A stretch of 31,155 nucleotides of DNA from DASRHK01 sp035650495 (lineage in GTDB: Bacteria; Pseudomonadota; Gammaproteobacteria; Nevskiales; Nevskiaceae): NCBI GenBank assembly GCA_035650495.1, contig DASRHK010000142.1, positions 1 through 31,155 on the forward strand. The letters are read 5' to 3'. Shown one piece after another: positions 13,894 through 22,238 of the stretch. A program made the position numbers and the translations under genes. Position 1 is the stretch's first letter. Every line of letters starts with the position of its first letter. The notes under the pieces are model-generated. The model had not been told where the DNA came from. It did not search any database and saw only the letters and a list, made by a program, of their open reading frames with translations.

Positions 13894-15573
13894 TCAATAA
13901 CCCGCTGCCATGCCGTCCTTGCGTGATTCCGACGCGCCGTAATAGAGGCCGTTCTCGAGCTTGATCGCCTGATAGCCGCCATAGCTGCCGAGATCGTCGA
14001 CGACCTTGTGGCCGTGCTCGACGAGCCAGCGGCGCGACTCGAACGGGAATCCGGATTCGAGATGCGCCTCGCCGCCGTCGTTCATCACTTCGTCGGTCGG
14101 CTCGGACGATCCGGTGTGATACACGCGCGGCGCGTCGCCGGCTTCCTGCAGGTTCATGCCGAAGTCGATCAGGTTCATCAGGATCTGCGCGTGGCCTTGC
14201 GGCTGCATGTCGCCGCCCATCACGCCAAAGGACAGCCACGGCTTGCCGCCCTTGGTGACGAAGGCGGGGATGATCGTCTGGAACGGTCGCTTGCCCGGCG
14301 CGAACACGTTGAGATGTCCGGGCGTCAGCGAGAACAATTCGCCGCGATCCTGCAGCACGAAGCCCAACCCCGGCGGCGTCATGCCGCTGCCGAGTCCGCG
14401 ATAGTTCGACTGGATCAGCGACACCATCATCCCGCTGGAGTCTGCCGTCGTCAGGTAGATCGTGTCGCCCTGACGCAGCGCGCCGGCGTCGTAGTGGCGC
14501 GCGGCCTTCTGCGGATCGAACAGCTTGCGGCGCTCGTTCGCGTAGTCCTTGCTGATCAGCTGCGCGACCGGCAGCTTCGCGAACGCGGGATCGGCGTAGT
14601 ACTTCGCGCGATCCTCGAACGCGATCTTCTTCGCTTCGATGAACGCGTGGAGGTGCTGCGGGCTGCCGAAGCCGGATTTCGCGAAGTCCATGCCTTCGAG
14701 CAGATTCATGATCTCAAGCGTCGCGATGCCCTGCGAATTCGGCGGCAGTTCCCAAACGTCGTAGCCGCGATAGCTCGTCGACACCGGCTCGACCCATTCG
14801 CTGTGATGCGACGCGAAATCCTCGTACGACAGGAATCCGCCTTGCTCGTGGATGTACTTGTCGATCGTGTGCGCGATGTCGCCCTTGTAGAACGCGTCGC
14901 GGCCGCCCCTGGCGATTGTCTCGAGCGTGTGCGCGAGGTTCGGGTTCTTCCAGATCTCGCCCTTGTCCGGCCCGCGGCCGTCGATCGTCATCTGCTCCTT
15001 GAAGCCCGGGAACTGCAGCAGCCGCGGCGCGTTCTTCTGCCATGCAAACGCGATCACTTCGGTGACGGGGAAGCCTTCGCGCGCGTAGCGGATCGCAGGC
15101 GCGAGATCGTCGCGGATCGCGAGCTTGCCGAATTTCTTGTGCAGCTCGAACCAGCCGTCGACACAGCCGGGAACGGAGACGGGCAGGGGACCGAAGGGCG
15201 GAATGTGCTTGATGTCGTGCTGCTGGAAATATTCCAGCGTGAGCGACTTCGGCGAGCGTCCGCTCGCGTTCAAGCCGTAGAGCTTCTGCGTCTTCGGATC
15301 CCACACGATCGCGAAGAGATCTCCGCCGACGCCGGCGCCGACGGGCTCCATCAATCCGAGCGCAGCATCCGCGGCGATCGCGGCGTCGACCGCGCTGCCG
15401 CCGTGCTTGAGGATGTCGATGGCGATCTGCGTCGCGAGCGGCTGGCTGGTCGCGGCCATGCCGTGCCGCGCGATGACTTCCGAGCGCGTCGCGAAGCCGC
15501 GACCGGTGAGGCGATCAGCGCACATCGCCGACGTGCAAACCAGCGCTGCGCACAGCGCCGCATGGCGGATCAT
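13894..15573 (-). CDS. Gamma-glutamyltransferase-family enzyme (YwrD-like branch)
   Basis: A 559-aa periplasmic Ntn hydrolase with a signal peptide (1-19). Family members self-cleave before a Thr and transfer or hydrolyse gamma-glutamyl groups, for example from glutathione. The large-subunit region includes HGMAATSQPLAT at 37-48, GGSAVDAAIA at 58-67 and GVGGDLFAI. The likely processing Thr is T371 in GDTIYLTTAD, followed by GMMVSLIQSNY and GSGMTPPGLGF. In this branch the Thr motif reads DT-aromatic, not NTTHY as in E. coli Ggt, so the physiological substrate may not be glutathione. GGAG precedes ATG 15573. It sits 12 nt upstream of the DUF4892 gene and 60 nt downstream of a small secreted protein gene, with a hairpin between. 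Confidence 0.9.
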   Translation of the reverse strand: MIRHAALCAALVCTSAMCADRLTGRGFATRSEVIARHGMAATSQPLATQIAIDILKHGGSAVDAAIAADAALGLMEPVGAGVGGDLFAIVWDPKTQKLYGLNASGRSPKSLTLEYFQQHDIKHIPPFGPLPVSVPGCVDGWFELHKKFGKLAIRDDLAPAIRYAREGFPVTEVIAFAWQKNAPRLLQFPGFKEQMTIDGRGPDKGEIWKNPNLAHTLETIARGGRDAFYKGDIAHTIDKYIHEQGGFLSYEDFASHHSEWVEPVSTSYRGYDVWELPPNSQGIATLEIMNLLEGMDFAKSGFGSPQHLHAFIEAKKIAFEDRAKYYADPAFAKLPVAQLISKDYANERRKLFDPQKAARHYDAGALRQGDTIYLTTADSSGMMVSLIQSNYRGLGSGMTPPGLGFVLQDRGELFSLTPGHLNVFAPGKRPFQTIIPAFVTKGGKPWLSFGVMGGDMQPQGHAQILMNLIDFGMNLQEAGDAPRVYHTGSSEPTDEVMNDGGEAHLESGFPFESRRWLVEHGHKVVDDLGSYGGYQAIKLENGLYYGASESRKDGMAAGY

Positions 15574-15597
15574 GCTGGAGCTCCGCTTTGTCCACGG

Positions 15598-15622
15598 GCC
15601 CGCATCGTAGCGCGATGCGGGC
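15598..15622 (-). terminator. Strong hairpin between two secreted-protein genes
   Basis: GCCCGCATCG and CGATGCGGGC form a perfect 10-bp stem with a 5-nt loop, 11 nt after the stop at 15634 and 25 nt before the ggt-family ATG. No T-run follows on the minus strand, so it may be an attenuator or RNA-stability element rather than a full terminator. Confidence 0.45.
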
Positions 15623-15633
15623 GGGGGCCGCTG

Positions 15634-15924
15634 CTAGTCGCGCTTGGCGGATCTCAGGGCAGGGTCGCTGCAATTCGACGGATCGTCCTTGCAGGCCTGC
15701 TCCTTCCGGCGAAGCTCTTCCTTGCGCGCCTTGCAGATCTCGGGCGCGCGGTCGCATTCGCCGGCCTTGACGACCTTCGGGCCGGGCAGCGGCTCGTTCT
15801 TCGTCGTTGGCGCGGTGAGCTCCGGCGGGAGCGGCGCCTGGAAGGATTTGACGTCGGCATTCTCCTGCGCGGCCGCCGCGAGCGACGCCGCGAAGAGGGC
15901 AACAGCAATCAGGTTGGTTTTCAT
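15634..15924 (-). CDS. Small secreted four-cysteine protein
   Basis: A 96-aa protein I do not recognise. A clear Sec signal peptide (1-19, ending AAAA) is followed by a Pro-rich segment (about 29-50). A charged helical tail follows with Cys57, Cys64, Cys78 and Cys85, spaced C-x6-C-x13-C-x6-C. That symmetric twin CX6C pattern suggests a helical hairpin held by two disulfides. The mature protein would be about 77 residues and periplasmic or secreted. A good sigma70 promoter ends so close to the ATG that the mRNA would be nearly leaderless. It lies 60 nt downstream of selO and upstream of the ggt-family gene. The signal peptide, promoter and position make it a real gene despite its size. Confidence 0.75.
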   Translation of the reverse strand: MKTNLIAVALFAASLAAAAQENADVKSFQAPLPPELTAPTTKNEPLPGPKVVKAGECDRAPEICKARKEELRRKEQACKDDPSNCSDPALRSAKRD

Positions 15925-15932
15925 GGCGCGCC

Positions 15933-15961
15933 TTTATAGGAGATCGGCCCCGCTAAGACAA
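15933..15961 (-). promoter_or_regulatory. Sigma70 promoter for the small secreted protein, near-leaderless
   Basis: Minus strand: -35 TTGTCT (15961-15956), exactly 17 bp, -10 TATAAA (15938-15933). Only 8 nt separate the -10 box from the ATG at 15924, so transcription should start 0-3 nt before the start codon. No Shine-Dalgarno would then be in the mRNA. Confidence 0.6.
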
Positions 15962-15984
15962 TGGCAGGCCGCGACGCGTTCTTT

Positions 15985-17451
15985 CTACGACGAGCAGCTG
16001 ACCTCGATCGGTACGGTCCCGGGCGGTGGGCCCGCGGCGTAGATCTCCATGTCGGGCTGCTCGTCGAACGGCCGGCGGAGCACCGTCGTCAGTCGATCGA
16101 TCTCGCCGAAGTCGCCGCGCTGCGCGGCCTCGATGGCGGCCTGTGCGAGGTGGTTGCGCAGGACGTATTTCGGATTCGCGGCGTTCATCTGCGTGGCGCG
16201 GTCGGCGTCGACGGAGCTCTCCGCGCGCAGCCGCGACCGATAATCCGTGACCCAGGCGTCGAAGGCTTCCAGATCGGCGATGTGATCGCGCATCGGCGCC
16301 GGCGCGTCGCTGTTCGCTTCGATGGTCGCGAGCGCTCGGAAGCTCTGCGTGAAGTCGGTGCGGCCCCGATGCAGGATCGAGAGGAATCGATTGACCAGGT
16401 CGCGGTCCTCGTCGCGCGCGTCGCGCAAGCCGAGCTTGCGCCGCCACAGCGCGAGCACGGCTTCGGTGTAGGCGGGCGCGTAGCGCTCGAGAATCTCGGT
16501 GCCGATGACGACGGCGTCCTCGGGCTTCTCCGCGAGCAGCGGCAACGTGGCCTGCACGAGCCGCGAGCAATTCCAGTGTCCGACCATCGGCTGCTGATCG
16601 TAGGCGTAGCGCCCGCCCTCGTCGGAGTGATTGCAGATCCAGTGGGCGTCGAAGCCCTCCATGAATCCATACGGCCCGTAGTCGAGCGTCAACCCGATGA
16701 TCGACATGTTGTCGGTGTTCATCACGCCGTGACAGAAGCCGACAGCCTGCCATTGCGCCATCAGGCGCGCCGTGCGCTCGACGATTTCGACGAGCCAGCC
16801 GCGATAGCGATCGCCGTGACCGACCAGATGCGCGAAGTGCTCGGCGATCACGTGGTCCGCGAGCGGCATCAGCTTTTCGTGCTGCCCCGTGTAGTAGAAG
16901 AACTCGAAGTTGCCGAAGCGCACGTGCGTCGGCGCCATGCGGCAGAGAACAGCGGCGGTTTCGATCGTCTCGCGCTGCACGGGCTCGGGTGAGCCGACGA
17001 TGCACAGGGCGCGCGTCGTCGGAATGCCGAGGTGATGCATCGCCTCGCCGCAGAGATATTCGCGGATGGTCGAGCGCAGCACGGCACGACCGTCGCCGAA
17101 GCGCGAGTACGGCGTCTTGCCGGCGCCCTTGAGCTGCAGGTCCCAGTGCTCAGAGCGTCCATTCAGCGCTTGTCCGATCAGGATGGCGCGACCGTCGCCG
17201 AGTTGCGGGACGTAGACGCCGAACTGATGGCCGGCGTAGACCATCGACAGGTAATCGCCGCCGTCGAGCTTGCGATTGCCCGCCATGACGTCGATGAAGC
17301 CCGGCGAGCGCGCTTCGGAAGGATCGAGGTCGACGAGCTTCGCCGCTTCGTCGTTGAAGGCGACGAGGTGCGGCGACGGCAGCGGCGTGGGATCGACCCG
17401 CGAGAAGTAATCCTCGCCCAGCTTCGCCAGGCGAGGATCGAGCTTCAGCAT
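15985..17451 (-). CDS. selO: Protein adenylyltransferase SelO (YdiU)
   Basis: A 488-aa pseudokinase-fold enzyme that transfers AMP from ATP to Ser/Thr/Tyr of proteins, linked to redox homeostasis. Motifs agree with the family: YAGHQFGVYVPQLGDGRA at about 72-89, DLQLKGAGKTPYSR with Lys108, and HGVMNTDNMSIIGLTLDYGP at 241-260. Asp247 and Asp257 there correspond to the catalytic and metal-binding residues, with spacing equal to that in the studied Pseudomonas enzyme. The C-terminus ends VSCSS, the cysteine form of the motif that carries selenocysteine in some homologues. ATG 17451 overlaps the S41-peptidase stop (TGATG), so expression is coupled; an in-frame extension further upstream is spurious. 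Full-length for the family. Confidence 0.95.
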   Translation of the reverse strand: MLKLDPRLAKLGEDYFSRVDPTPLPSPHLVAFNDEAAKLVDLDPSEARSPGFIDVMAGNRKLDGGDYLSMVYAGHQFGVYVPQLGDGRAILIGQALNGRSEHWDLQLKGAGKTPYSRFGDGRAVLRSTIREYLCGEAMHHLGIPTTRALCIVGSPEPVQRETIETAAVLCRMAPTHVRFGNFEFFYYTGQHEKLMPLADHVIAEHFAHLVGHGDRYRGWLVEIVERTARLMAQWQAVGFCHGVMNTDNMSIIGLTLDYGPYGFMEGFDAHWICNHSDEGGRYAYDQQPMVGHWNCSRLVQATLPLLAEKPEDAVVIGTEILERYAPAYTEAVLALWRRKLGLRDARDEDRDLVNRFLSILHRGRTDFTQSFRALATIEANSDAPAPMRDHIADLEAFDAWVTDYRSRLRAESSVDADRATQMNAANPKYVLRNHLAQAAIEAAQRGDFGEIDRLTTVLRRPFDEQPDMEIYAAGPPPGTVPIEVSCSS

Positions 17452-18866
17452 CAGAACAGTCCGGGCTGATTGTCCTCGACCAGCGTCGGACGCTCGGTAC
17501 GCGGGAACAGCGCCTTCGTGAGCGCCTTGCCGGACGACGGGCACACGCCGTTGTTCAGCCACGAGATGGCAGTGCCGGTGGAATCTTCAGCCGGATCGGC
17601 GCGCTCGTGCGTCAGATCGTCGTCGGCGGCGCAGAAGTCGCCGCTGAACTCGGAGTCGGGCAGACCAGTGAAATAGCCGCCCTCACCGTTAGCGTTCACG
17701 GTCTGGAACGCGATGAGCCGCAGCACGACGTCGCAGTCGGGCATGTCGAAGCCGCCCTGGCCGACGGGCTTGCCGAACGTCTGTCCGCCGATGATGGCGA
17801 CGTCGGCGTACGGCTCGAGCGAATTGATGGTGAGCTCGCTCGCCGACGCGGTCGCGTCGGTGGTGATGAAGGCGATGTGGTCGGCACTGATGCCTTCCGG
17901 CTCGCTGGTGAAGTCCTCGGTCTCGTTCTGATCCTGATGCTTCGAGTTGAACTCGAAGGTGAACATCGGATCGCCGACGTGATCCTGGGCCATCAGGCTC
18001 GCGAGCGTCTGCGCGATGCTGACGAGACCGCCGCCGTTGTAGCGCAGGTCGACGATGACGTCGTGCACGTTGTTGGTCTTGAACGTCGAGAACGCGTCGC
18101 GCAGCTGCTGCTCCGCCGGCGTGATGAACGACTCCAGCGCGACGTAGCCGATCGGCGTCGTGCCGGTGCGCGGGATGATCTGGATGATCGGCACCGGATC
18201 GAGCGTGATCAGCGCCTTGGTGACCGTGCGGGTCACGGTCTGGCTCGGCGCGGTGCGCGGGTGCACGCTGAACGTGCGCTGGACGCCGACCTGCGATGGG
18301 CCGAACAGCTGCGACACCGCTGCGGAGACCTGCTGCTGCGTGCCGGCCAGCGAATCGATCGCGACGAGCGTCTGCGGGCTGGTCCCGATCGCGACGATCT
18401 CGTCGCCGCGATCGAAGCCGGCAACCGCGGCGGGTGACTGGGGCTCGACCTTGGTGATGAACAGCCGCCAGTGCTGCGAATCGGAGCCGGCGCGCAGCTC
18501 GGTGCCGACGCCGAACGCGACGGCCTGACCTTCGCCGAAGAACTGCTGCTCGGCCTGGTCGGTCGTGAGGAAGCTGAAGAAGCGATCCTTGTCCTGCGCG
18601 CGCGCATCCGCGGTGAGCGCGTCGAGCAGATCGTCCGCGGTCGCGTAATCGTTCAGGTTCACCGACGACGGCAGCAGATCCTGGAACAGGTACCAGTCCT
18701 CGACGACGCTCAGAACGAAGCGCTTCTGCGCGTCGACGCCGCAGCTGCTGCCGCCGCCACCGCCGCATCCCGTGCCGAGGAATGCCATCGCTGCGATGGC
18801 GAGAGAACCGATTGCGGCGCCGACGATCGAGCGCCGTCCGGGAAGCGAGAAATTGAGTTTGCGCAT
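17451..18866 (-). CDS. S41-family (C-terminal-processing-like) peptidase lipoprotein
   Basis: A 471-aa exported protein with a PDZ-like domain followed by an S41 peptidase domain. The N-terminus has GRRSIVG, a twin-arginine-like pair, a hydrophobic segment and a lipobox GTGC (Cys34), then a Gly/Ser run. The PDZ-like part is about 110-165 (ITKVEPQSPAAVAGFDRGDEI). The catalytic domain has VIVDLRYNGGG, then TASASE with nucleophile Ser341 and GKPVGQG with Lys366. The 25-residue Ser-Lys spacing is standard for the S41 Ser-Lys dyad. ATG 18866 is preferred over GTG 18875, although neither has a clear Shine-Dalgarno. It is the first gene of the minus-strand run into selO. Substrate unknown; possibly envelope protein turnover. 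Confidence 0.9.
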   Translation of the reverse strand: MRKLNFSLPGRRSIVGAAIGSLAIAAMAFLGTGCGGGGGSSCGVDAQKRFVLSVVEDWYLFQDLLPSSVNLNDYATADDLLDALTADARAQDKDRFFSFLTTDQAEQQFFGEGQAVAFGVGTELRAGSDSQHWRLFITKVEPQSPAAVAGFDRGDEIVAIGTSPQTLVAIDSLAGTQQQVSAAVSQLFGPSQVGVQRTFSVHPRTAPSQTVTRTVTKALITLDPVPIIQIIPRTGTTPIGYVALESFITPAEQQLRDAFSTFKTNNVHDVIVDLRYNGGGLVSIAQTLASLMAQDHVGDPMFTFEFNSKHQDQNETEDFTSEPEGISADHIAFITTDATASASELTINSLEPYADVAIIGGQTFGKPVGQGGFDMPDCDVVLRLIAFQTVNANGEGGYFTGLPDSEFSGDFCAADDDLTHERADPAEDSTGTAISWLNNGVCPSSGKALTKALFPRTERPTLVEDNQPGLF

Positions 18867-18888
18867 GAGGATCACTTTACTCGATAAA
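18859..18888 (+). promoter_or_regulatory. Weak promoter candidate for the secernin-like gene
   Basis: TTGCGC (18859-18864), 18-bp spacer, GATAAA (18883-18888). The predicted start is about 4 nt before ATG 18899. The -35 lies inside the coding start of the divergent S41 gene, because the two ATGs are separated by only 32 bases. Confidence 0.3.
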
Positions 18889-18898
18889 CTCGGTGCAC

Positions 18899-20113
18899 AT
18901 GTGCGACACCCAGGTGCTGATCGCCGACGGCGTGGTGTGGTTCGCCAAGAACTCCGACCGGGAGCCCGGTGAGCCGCAACCCGTCGTGCGCTACGCCGCC
19001 GTGCGCGGCGATTCCGCGAGCAACATTCGCGCGAGCCACATCGAAATCCCGCAAGTCGCCGATCGACATGGCGTGCTGCTGTCGAAGCCCGCGTGGTGCT
19101 GGGGCGCGGAGATGGGCGTCAACGATCAGGGTGTGGCCATCGGCAACGAGGCGATCTTCTCGCGTCATGTGTCGTCGGTGCCCGCGCTGCTCGGCATGGA
19201 CCTGGTGCGGCTCGGGCTCGAGCGCGCTGCGAGCGCTCGCGAAGCGATCGGTACGATGACGCGGTTGTTGGAAACGCACGGGCAGGGCGGTCCGGCGGGA
19301 TTCCGCGACAAGTCGTTCTGCTATGACAACAGCTTCCTCGTCGCCGACCGTAACGAAGTGTTCGTGCTCGAGACCGCCGGACGCGAATGGGCCGCGAAAC
19401 GCGTCGAGCGTCACTACGCGATCTCCAATCAGCTGTCGCTGGGCGACGACTACGAAGCGGCTTCTTCTGCTTTGACGCGCGATCGTGTCGATTTCGCCGC
19501 CGCGAACGACACGCGCTTGCTGCCGTTCTTCGCCGGTGCGGCCGCGCGCCGCAATCTTTCGTTGCGCTGCCTTCGTCAGTCCGACGATGCGAGCTTTGCG
19601 CGGATGGCGCGGCATCTGCGCCGCCACGCCGCCGGCAACGAGAATCCGGCGCGCGGGAGCAATCGCGATGTCTGCATGCACGCGAACGGCTTCATCCGCC
19701 GCCACCAGACGACCGGCTCGATGATCGCGCGGCTCAGCCCCGACGGGATCGGAGTCGCGTTCACAGGAACGTCGGCGCCATGCCTGTCGATCTTCCGTCC
19801 CGCTGCGTTCACCGGCGTGTTCTCCGTCCTGACGTCCCCGGAGCACGAGCAGACGGCGCCGCTCTGGCAGACGCACGAGGCGATCCACATGCGCGCGCTG
19901 GCCGATCTCGATTTGCGCGAGCAGCTGCGCGCGACGCGCGATGACACCGAAGCGAAGCTCTTCGCGCTGATCGACAAGCCGTCGCCGAGCGAAGCGGAAT
20001 TCGCGCAAGCCGATCGGCTCGCGATGGCGTGGCAGATGGTGATGCTGCGCGAGGCGCTGCGAAAGCCGGCGAAGCTGTCGCCGTTCTGGCGGCGCCAGCA
20101 CGCGACGGTGTAG
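18899..20113 (+). CDS. Secernin-like C69-family peptidase (Ntn hydrolase)
   Basis: A 404-aa protein of the C69/secernin group, which are N-terminal nucleophile hydrolases using a terminal Cys. It begins MCDTQVLIADGVVWFAKNSD, matching the CDT...KNSDR signature. Starting at ATG 18899 puts Cys at position 2, so removal of Met would expose the nucleophile without a propeptide; this supports it over GTG 18893. Further motifs: EMGVNDQGVAIGNEAIF, DNSFLVADRNEVFVLETAGREWAAK and HYAISNQLSL. There is no signal peptide, so it is cytoplasmic. Bacterial relatives include dipeptidases and acyl-amide hydrolases; the substrate is not predictable. No ribosome-binding site is seen and the mRNA may be nearly leaderless. 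A REP-like hairpin 6 nt after the stop followed by GCTTTT may terminate it. Confidence 0.87.
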   Translation: MCDTQVLIADGVVWFAKNSDREPGEPQPVVRYAAVRGDSASNIRASHIEIPQVADRHGVLLSKPAWCWGAEMGVNDQGVAIGNEAIFSRHVSSVPALLGMDLVRLGLERAASAREAIGTMTRLLETHGQGGPAGFRDKSFCYDNSFLVADRNEVFVLETAGREWAAKRVERHYAISNQLSLGDDYEAASSALTRDRVDFAAANDTRLLPFFAGAAARRNLSLRCLRQSDDASFARMARHLRRHAAGNENPARGSNRDVCMHANGFIRRHQTTGSMIARLSPDGIGVAFTGTSAPCLSIFRPAAFTGVFSVLTSPEHEQTAPLWQTHEAIHMRALADLDLREQLRATRDDTEAKLFALIDKPSPSEAEFAQADRLAMAWQMVMLREALRKPAKLSPFWRRQHATV

Positions 20114-20117
20114 TTGT

Positions 20118-20139
20118 GGGTCGGCCTTCAGGCCGACGC
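20118..20139 (+). repeat. REP-like extragenic palindrome, copy 2; possible terminator
   Basis: Same 22 bp as 6978-6999 in opposite orientation, with core GGTCGGCCTTCAGGCCGACG. It lies between two convergent genes; the TGA of the minus-strand gene (20128-20130) falls at the loop of the palindrome. On the plus strand the 8-bp stem is followed by GCTTTT, giving a plausible terminator for the secernin-like gene. Confidence 0.65.
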
Positions 20140-20568
20140 TTTTCGCGCGCGTCCGATCGAGAGGCCCGCGAACACCAGCGTGCCCAGATTGATCACTGCT
20201 TCGGTGACCACCGCGTCACGATGCTCCGGCATCGCCGCGAGCGCATAGATGCCGTTCTGCACGTCGTAGAGGATGTCCATGCCTGCGAGATAGATCGCGG
20301 CGCTGCCGGCCATGTAGAGCCAGGCCGATGCGCCCGGCGACCCCGACAGCAAGCGCAACGCGGCGATCACGGCTGCGATCGCCATCCAGGTGTCGGCGGC
20401 GAGGAATGCATCCTCGAATCGCTTGTGCGCTGCATCGCCCGGCAACACCGACAGCATCGCTTCGCCGGCCGGCACGAGATACCAGAGGATCCAGTACGCG
20501 GCGGTGATCGCCGCGACGATGAAGAGCGCGATCGCAAGGGCCCGATCGCCGGCACTGACGTTGTGCAT
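20128..20568 (-). CDS. Unidentified four-TM membrane protein
   Basis: A 146-aa inner-membrane protein I do not recognise. Four hydrophobic segments are seen: about residues 9-32 (ALAIALFIVAAITAAYWILW), 52-72, 80-105 and 118-138. The loop between the first two contains GDAAHKRFEDAFLAADTWM, and a conserved-looking DILYDVQNGIYAL follows the third. It ends RARKASA, and the last few codons come from the REP-like element. ATG 20568 follows the stop of the S53 protease gene by 5 nt, suggesting coupling, though no clear Shine-Dalgarno is present. A longer open frame upstream is a shadow of the protease gene. Function unknown. Confidence 0.72.
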   Translation of the reverse strand: MHNVSAGDRALAIALFIVAAITAAYWILWYLVPAGEAMLSVLPGDAAHKRFEDAFLAADTWMAIAAVIAALRLLSGSPGASAWLYMAGSAAIYLAGMDILYDVQNGIYALAAMPEHRDAVVTEAVINLGTLVFAGLSIGRARKASA

Positions 20569-20573
20569 GGTTT

Positions 20574-22238
20574 TTAGTGGATGAGATGGCTCAGGGTTTC
20601 GATGTCGGGGGTGCCCAGGCCGGTGACATAGTCCCACTTCGGCGTCGCGCAATAGAAGCCATTGCAGCCGGCGAGGATGTCGTGGAAGCCGGTGATATCG
20701 ACCGTGGGCGTCGCCGGCAGCGCGGTCCTCGGATGCAATCCGTAGAAGATCGGCGCAGCGAAACCGAGCGCGCCGCCGTGCGCCTGCAGGATGCGCGCCC
20801 AGGCGCCGAGCGCGAGCGGGCCCGACAGGCTGGTGCCACCGACGCCGTCGATCTCGGCGCCGTTGTAGAAGATGATCGCGCCGGTGTTCGGATCGCCGTC
20901 CATCGCGATGTCGGGCACGCCGCGGCCCGCGGCTGCGAGCGGAGCAACCAAACCTTTCTGCCACGACGGCGACGGCTCGAACAGGCTCACGCCGCCGCCG
21001 CCGGCGTACCACGCAATTTCCTGCGAGCGATCGTAGTTCGCGTCGACGAGGAGCGTGGTGCCGCCGACACTGACGACATACGGCGAAGCCGACGGCCGCT
21101 CCACCATCAACGGTACGCCCAGGAGGGGATGACCGTTGGTGTGCACCGCGGCCGGTAACGCGATCGGGATCGGACAAGCGGAACCGACGTCGCCGGTGAT
21201 CGAGAAAATCGTCTGCCCCTGCGCAACGGCCTGGAGGAAGATGTTGTCTTCGGTCGCGGCCGCGCCGGCCTGCGACGAGAACGCTTCGCAGAGGCCGAAC
21301 GAAGCGCTCCCCGCGCGGGCGGCGTTCTCTGCGACGAAGCGGTTGAAGCTCGGGATCTGATCGGCGTCGAACATCGAGTCGGCTGCGTAGAGGCGCAGCT
21401 GCGCCACGTTGTGCGCGATGCCGGTGGAGACCTGCGTGTCGAGGTCCCACTCTTCGGTGATCGAAGTGTCGCTGCTGCCGTGGCCCGGGATCACGGCGAT
21501 CGGCACCGCCGGCAAGCCGAAGTGCGACTCGTACCGGCGCAGATCGGCGATCACGGGATTCATGTCGCCCTCGGTGAAGATCGCGATGCGAATCCCCGCA
21601 GCCCAGGGCAGGCTGCCGACGTGATATGCCTCCTGGAACGCCCACGGGCTGTAGCCGAGCAAGCTTTTCGCGGCCGGCACGGCGTGCGTGTGATAGGGCT
21701 CGAGGGTCTGCAGACCCAGGACGGCGAGCACGATGCCGCCGAGCGCGTCGGGGACTTGCGCATCGCTGCCGTTGGCGAACGCGAGACGATCGCCGACGCG
21801 ATAGCTGAGCAGCGTCGTGTTGAACGCCGACTGCACGGCGCTCGCGGTGCCGGTCGCTTCGATCAGCGATCGATTCGGCGCGATCGCGATGTTGCTGAAC
21901 CCTTGCGATGAAAGATAAGTGGCGACCGCTTGCGCTTGTGCCACCGTCGGCGCGTACGACGCGACGAACTGACTGCCGGTGAGCCGCGTGTTGTAGAGCG
22001 GGTTGCCGGGCGAGCTGATCGCGTCGATGTAGGGGAGGAGCTGATCGCGATTGCGCAGGCTGAGGCTCACCGTGACGTGCACGGGCGTCGACGCTGCGAC
22101 CGGCCCGAGCGAGGTGAGGTTGAGCGGCACGATCGCCTTCGTCGCGGTGGGCGCCCAGGCGTGCGCAGAGAAGGGAAGCGTGGCAAGAAGCAACGCCGCG
22201 GCACGGACGCAGCGAGACTGCAGCGGACGCGAGATCAT
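20574..22238 (-). CDS. Sedolisin/pro-kumamolisin (S53) serine-carboxyl protease
   Basis: A 554-aa secreted protease. A signal peptide (1-27, ending SAHA) is followed by an activation propeptide (about 35-190; LSLRNRDQLLPYI and SPGNPLYNTRLTGSQF are typical) and the catalytic domain. Catalytic residues are recognisable: Glu263 and Asp267 in EEWDLD (the E-x3-D pair), oxyanion Asp350 in TGDVGS, and Ser470 in GGTSLSGP. The C-terminal calcium-site region includes FHDILAGCNG and DYVTGLGTPD. Two cysteines at 525 and 530 may form a disulfide. GGGGGGAG precedes ATG 22238. It starts 21 nt after cysB, so read-through from cysB is possible. S53 enzymes often act at acid pH; the target here is unknown. Confidence 0.92.
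   Translation of the reverse strand: MISRPLQSRCVRAAALLLATLPFSAHAWAPTATKAIVPLNLTSLGPVAASTPVHVTVSLSLRNRDQLLPYIDAISSPGNPLYNTRLTGSQFVASYAPTVAQAQAVATYLSSQGFSNIAIAPNRSLIEATGTASAVQSAFNTTLLSYRVGDRLAFANGSDAQVPDALGGIVLAVLGLQTLEPYHTHAVPAAKSLLGYSPWAFQEAYHVGSLPWAAGIRIAIFTEGDMNPVIADLRRYESHFGLPAVPIAVIPGHGSSDTSITEEWDLDTQVSTGIAHNVAQLRLYAADSMFDADQIPSFNRFVAENAARAGSASFGLCEAFSSQAGAAATEDNIFLQAVAQGQTIFSITGDVGSACPIPIALPAAVHTNGHPLLGVPLMVERPSASPYVVSVGGTTLLVDANYDRSQEIAWYAGGGGVSLFEPSPSWQKGLVAPLAAAGRGVPDIAMDGDPNTGAIIFYNGAEIDGVGGTSLSGPLALGAWARILQAHGGALGFAAPIFYGLHPRTALPATPTVDITGFHDILAGCNGFYCATPKWDYVTGLGTPDIETLSHLIH

Noticed and set aside
13304..14239. An upstream extension of the VOC protein to 436 residues on the minus strand
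   Set aside because: The extra part is an out-of-frame reading of the DUF4892 and ggt-family genes. Only the last 124 codons carry the VOC fold.
15985..16020. Possible selenocysteine in SelO
   Set aside because: The C-terminus reads VSCSS with an ordinary Cys codon and a TAG stop follows; no in-frame TGA is present at the Sec position.
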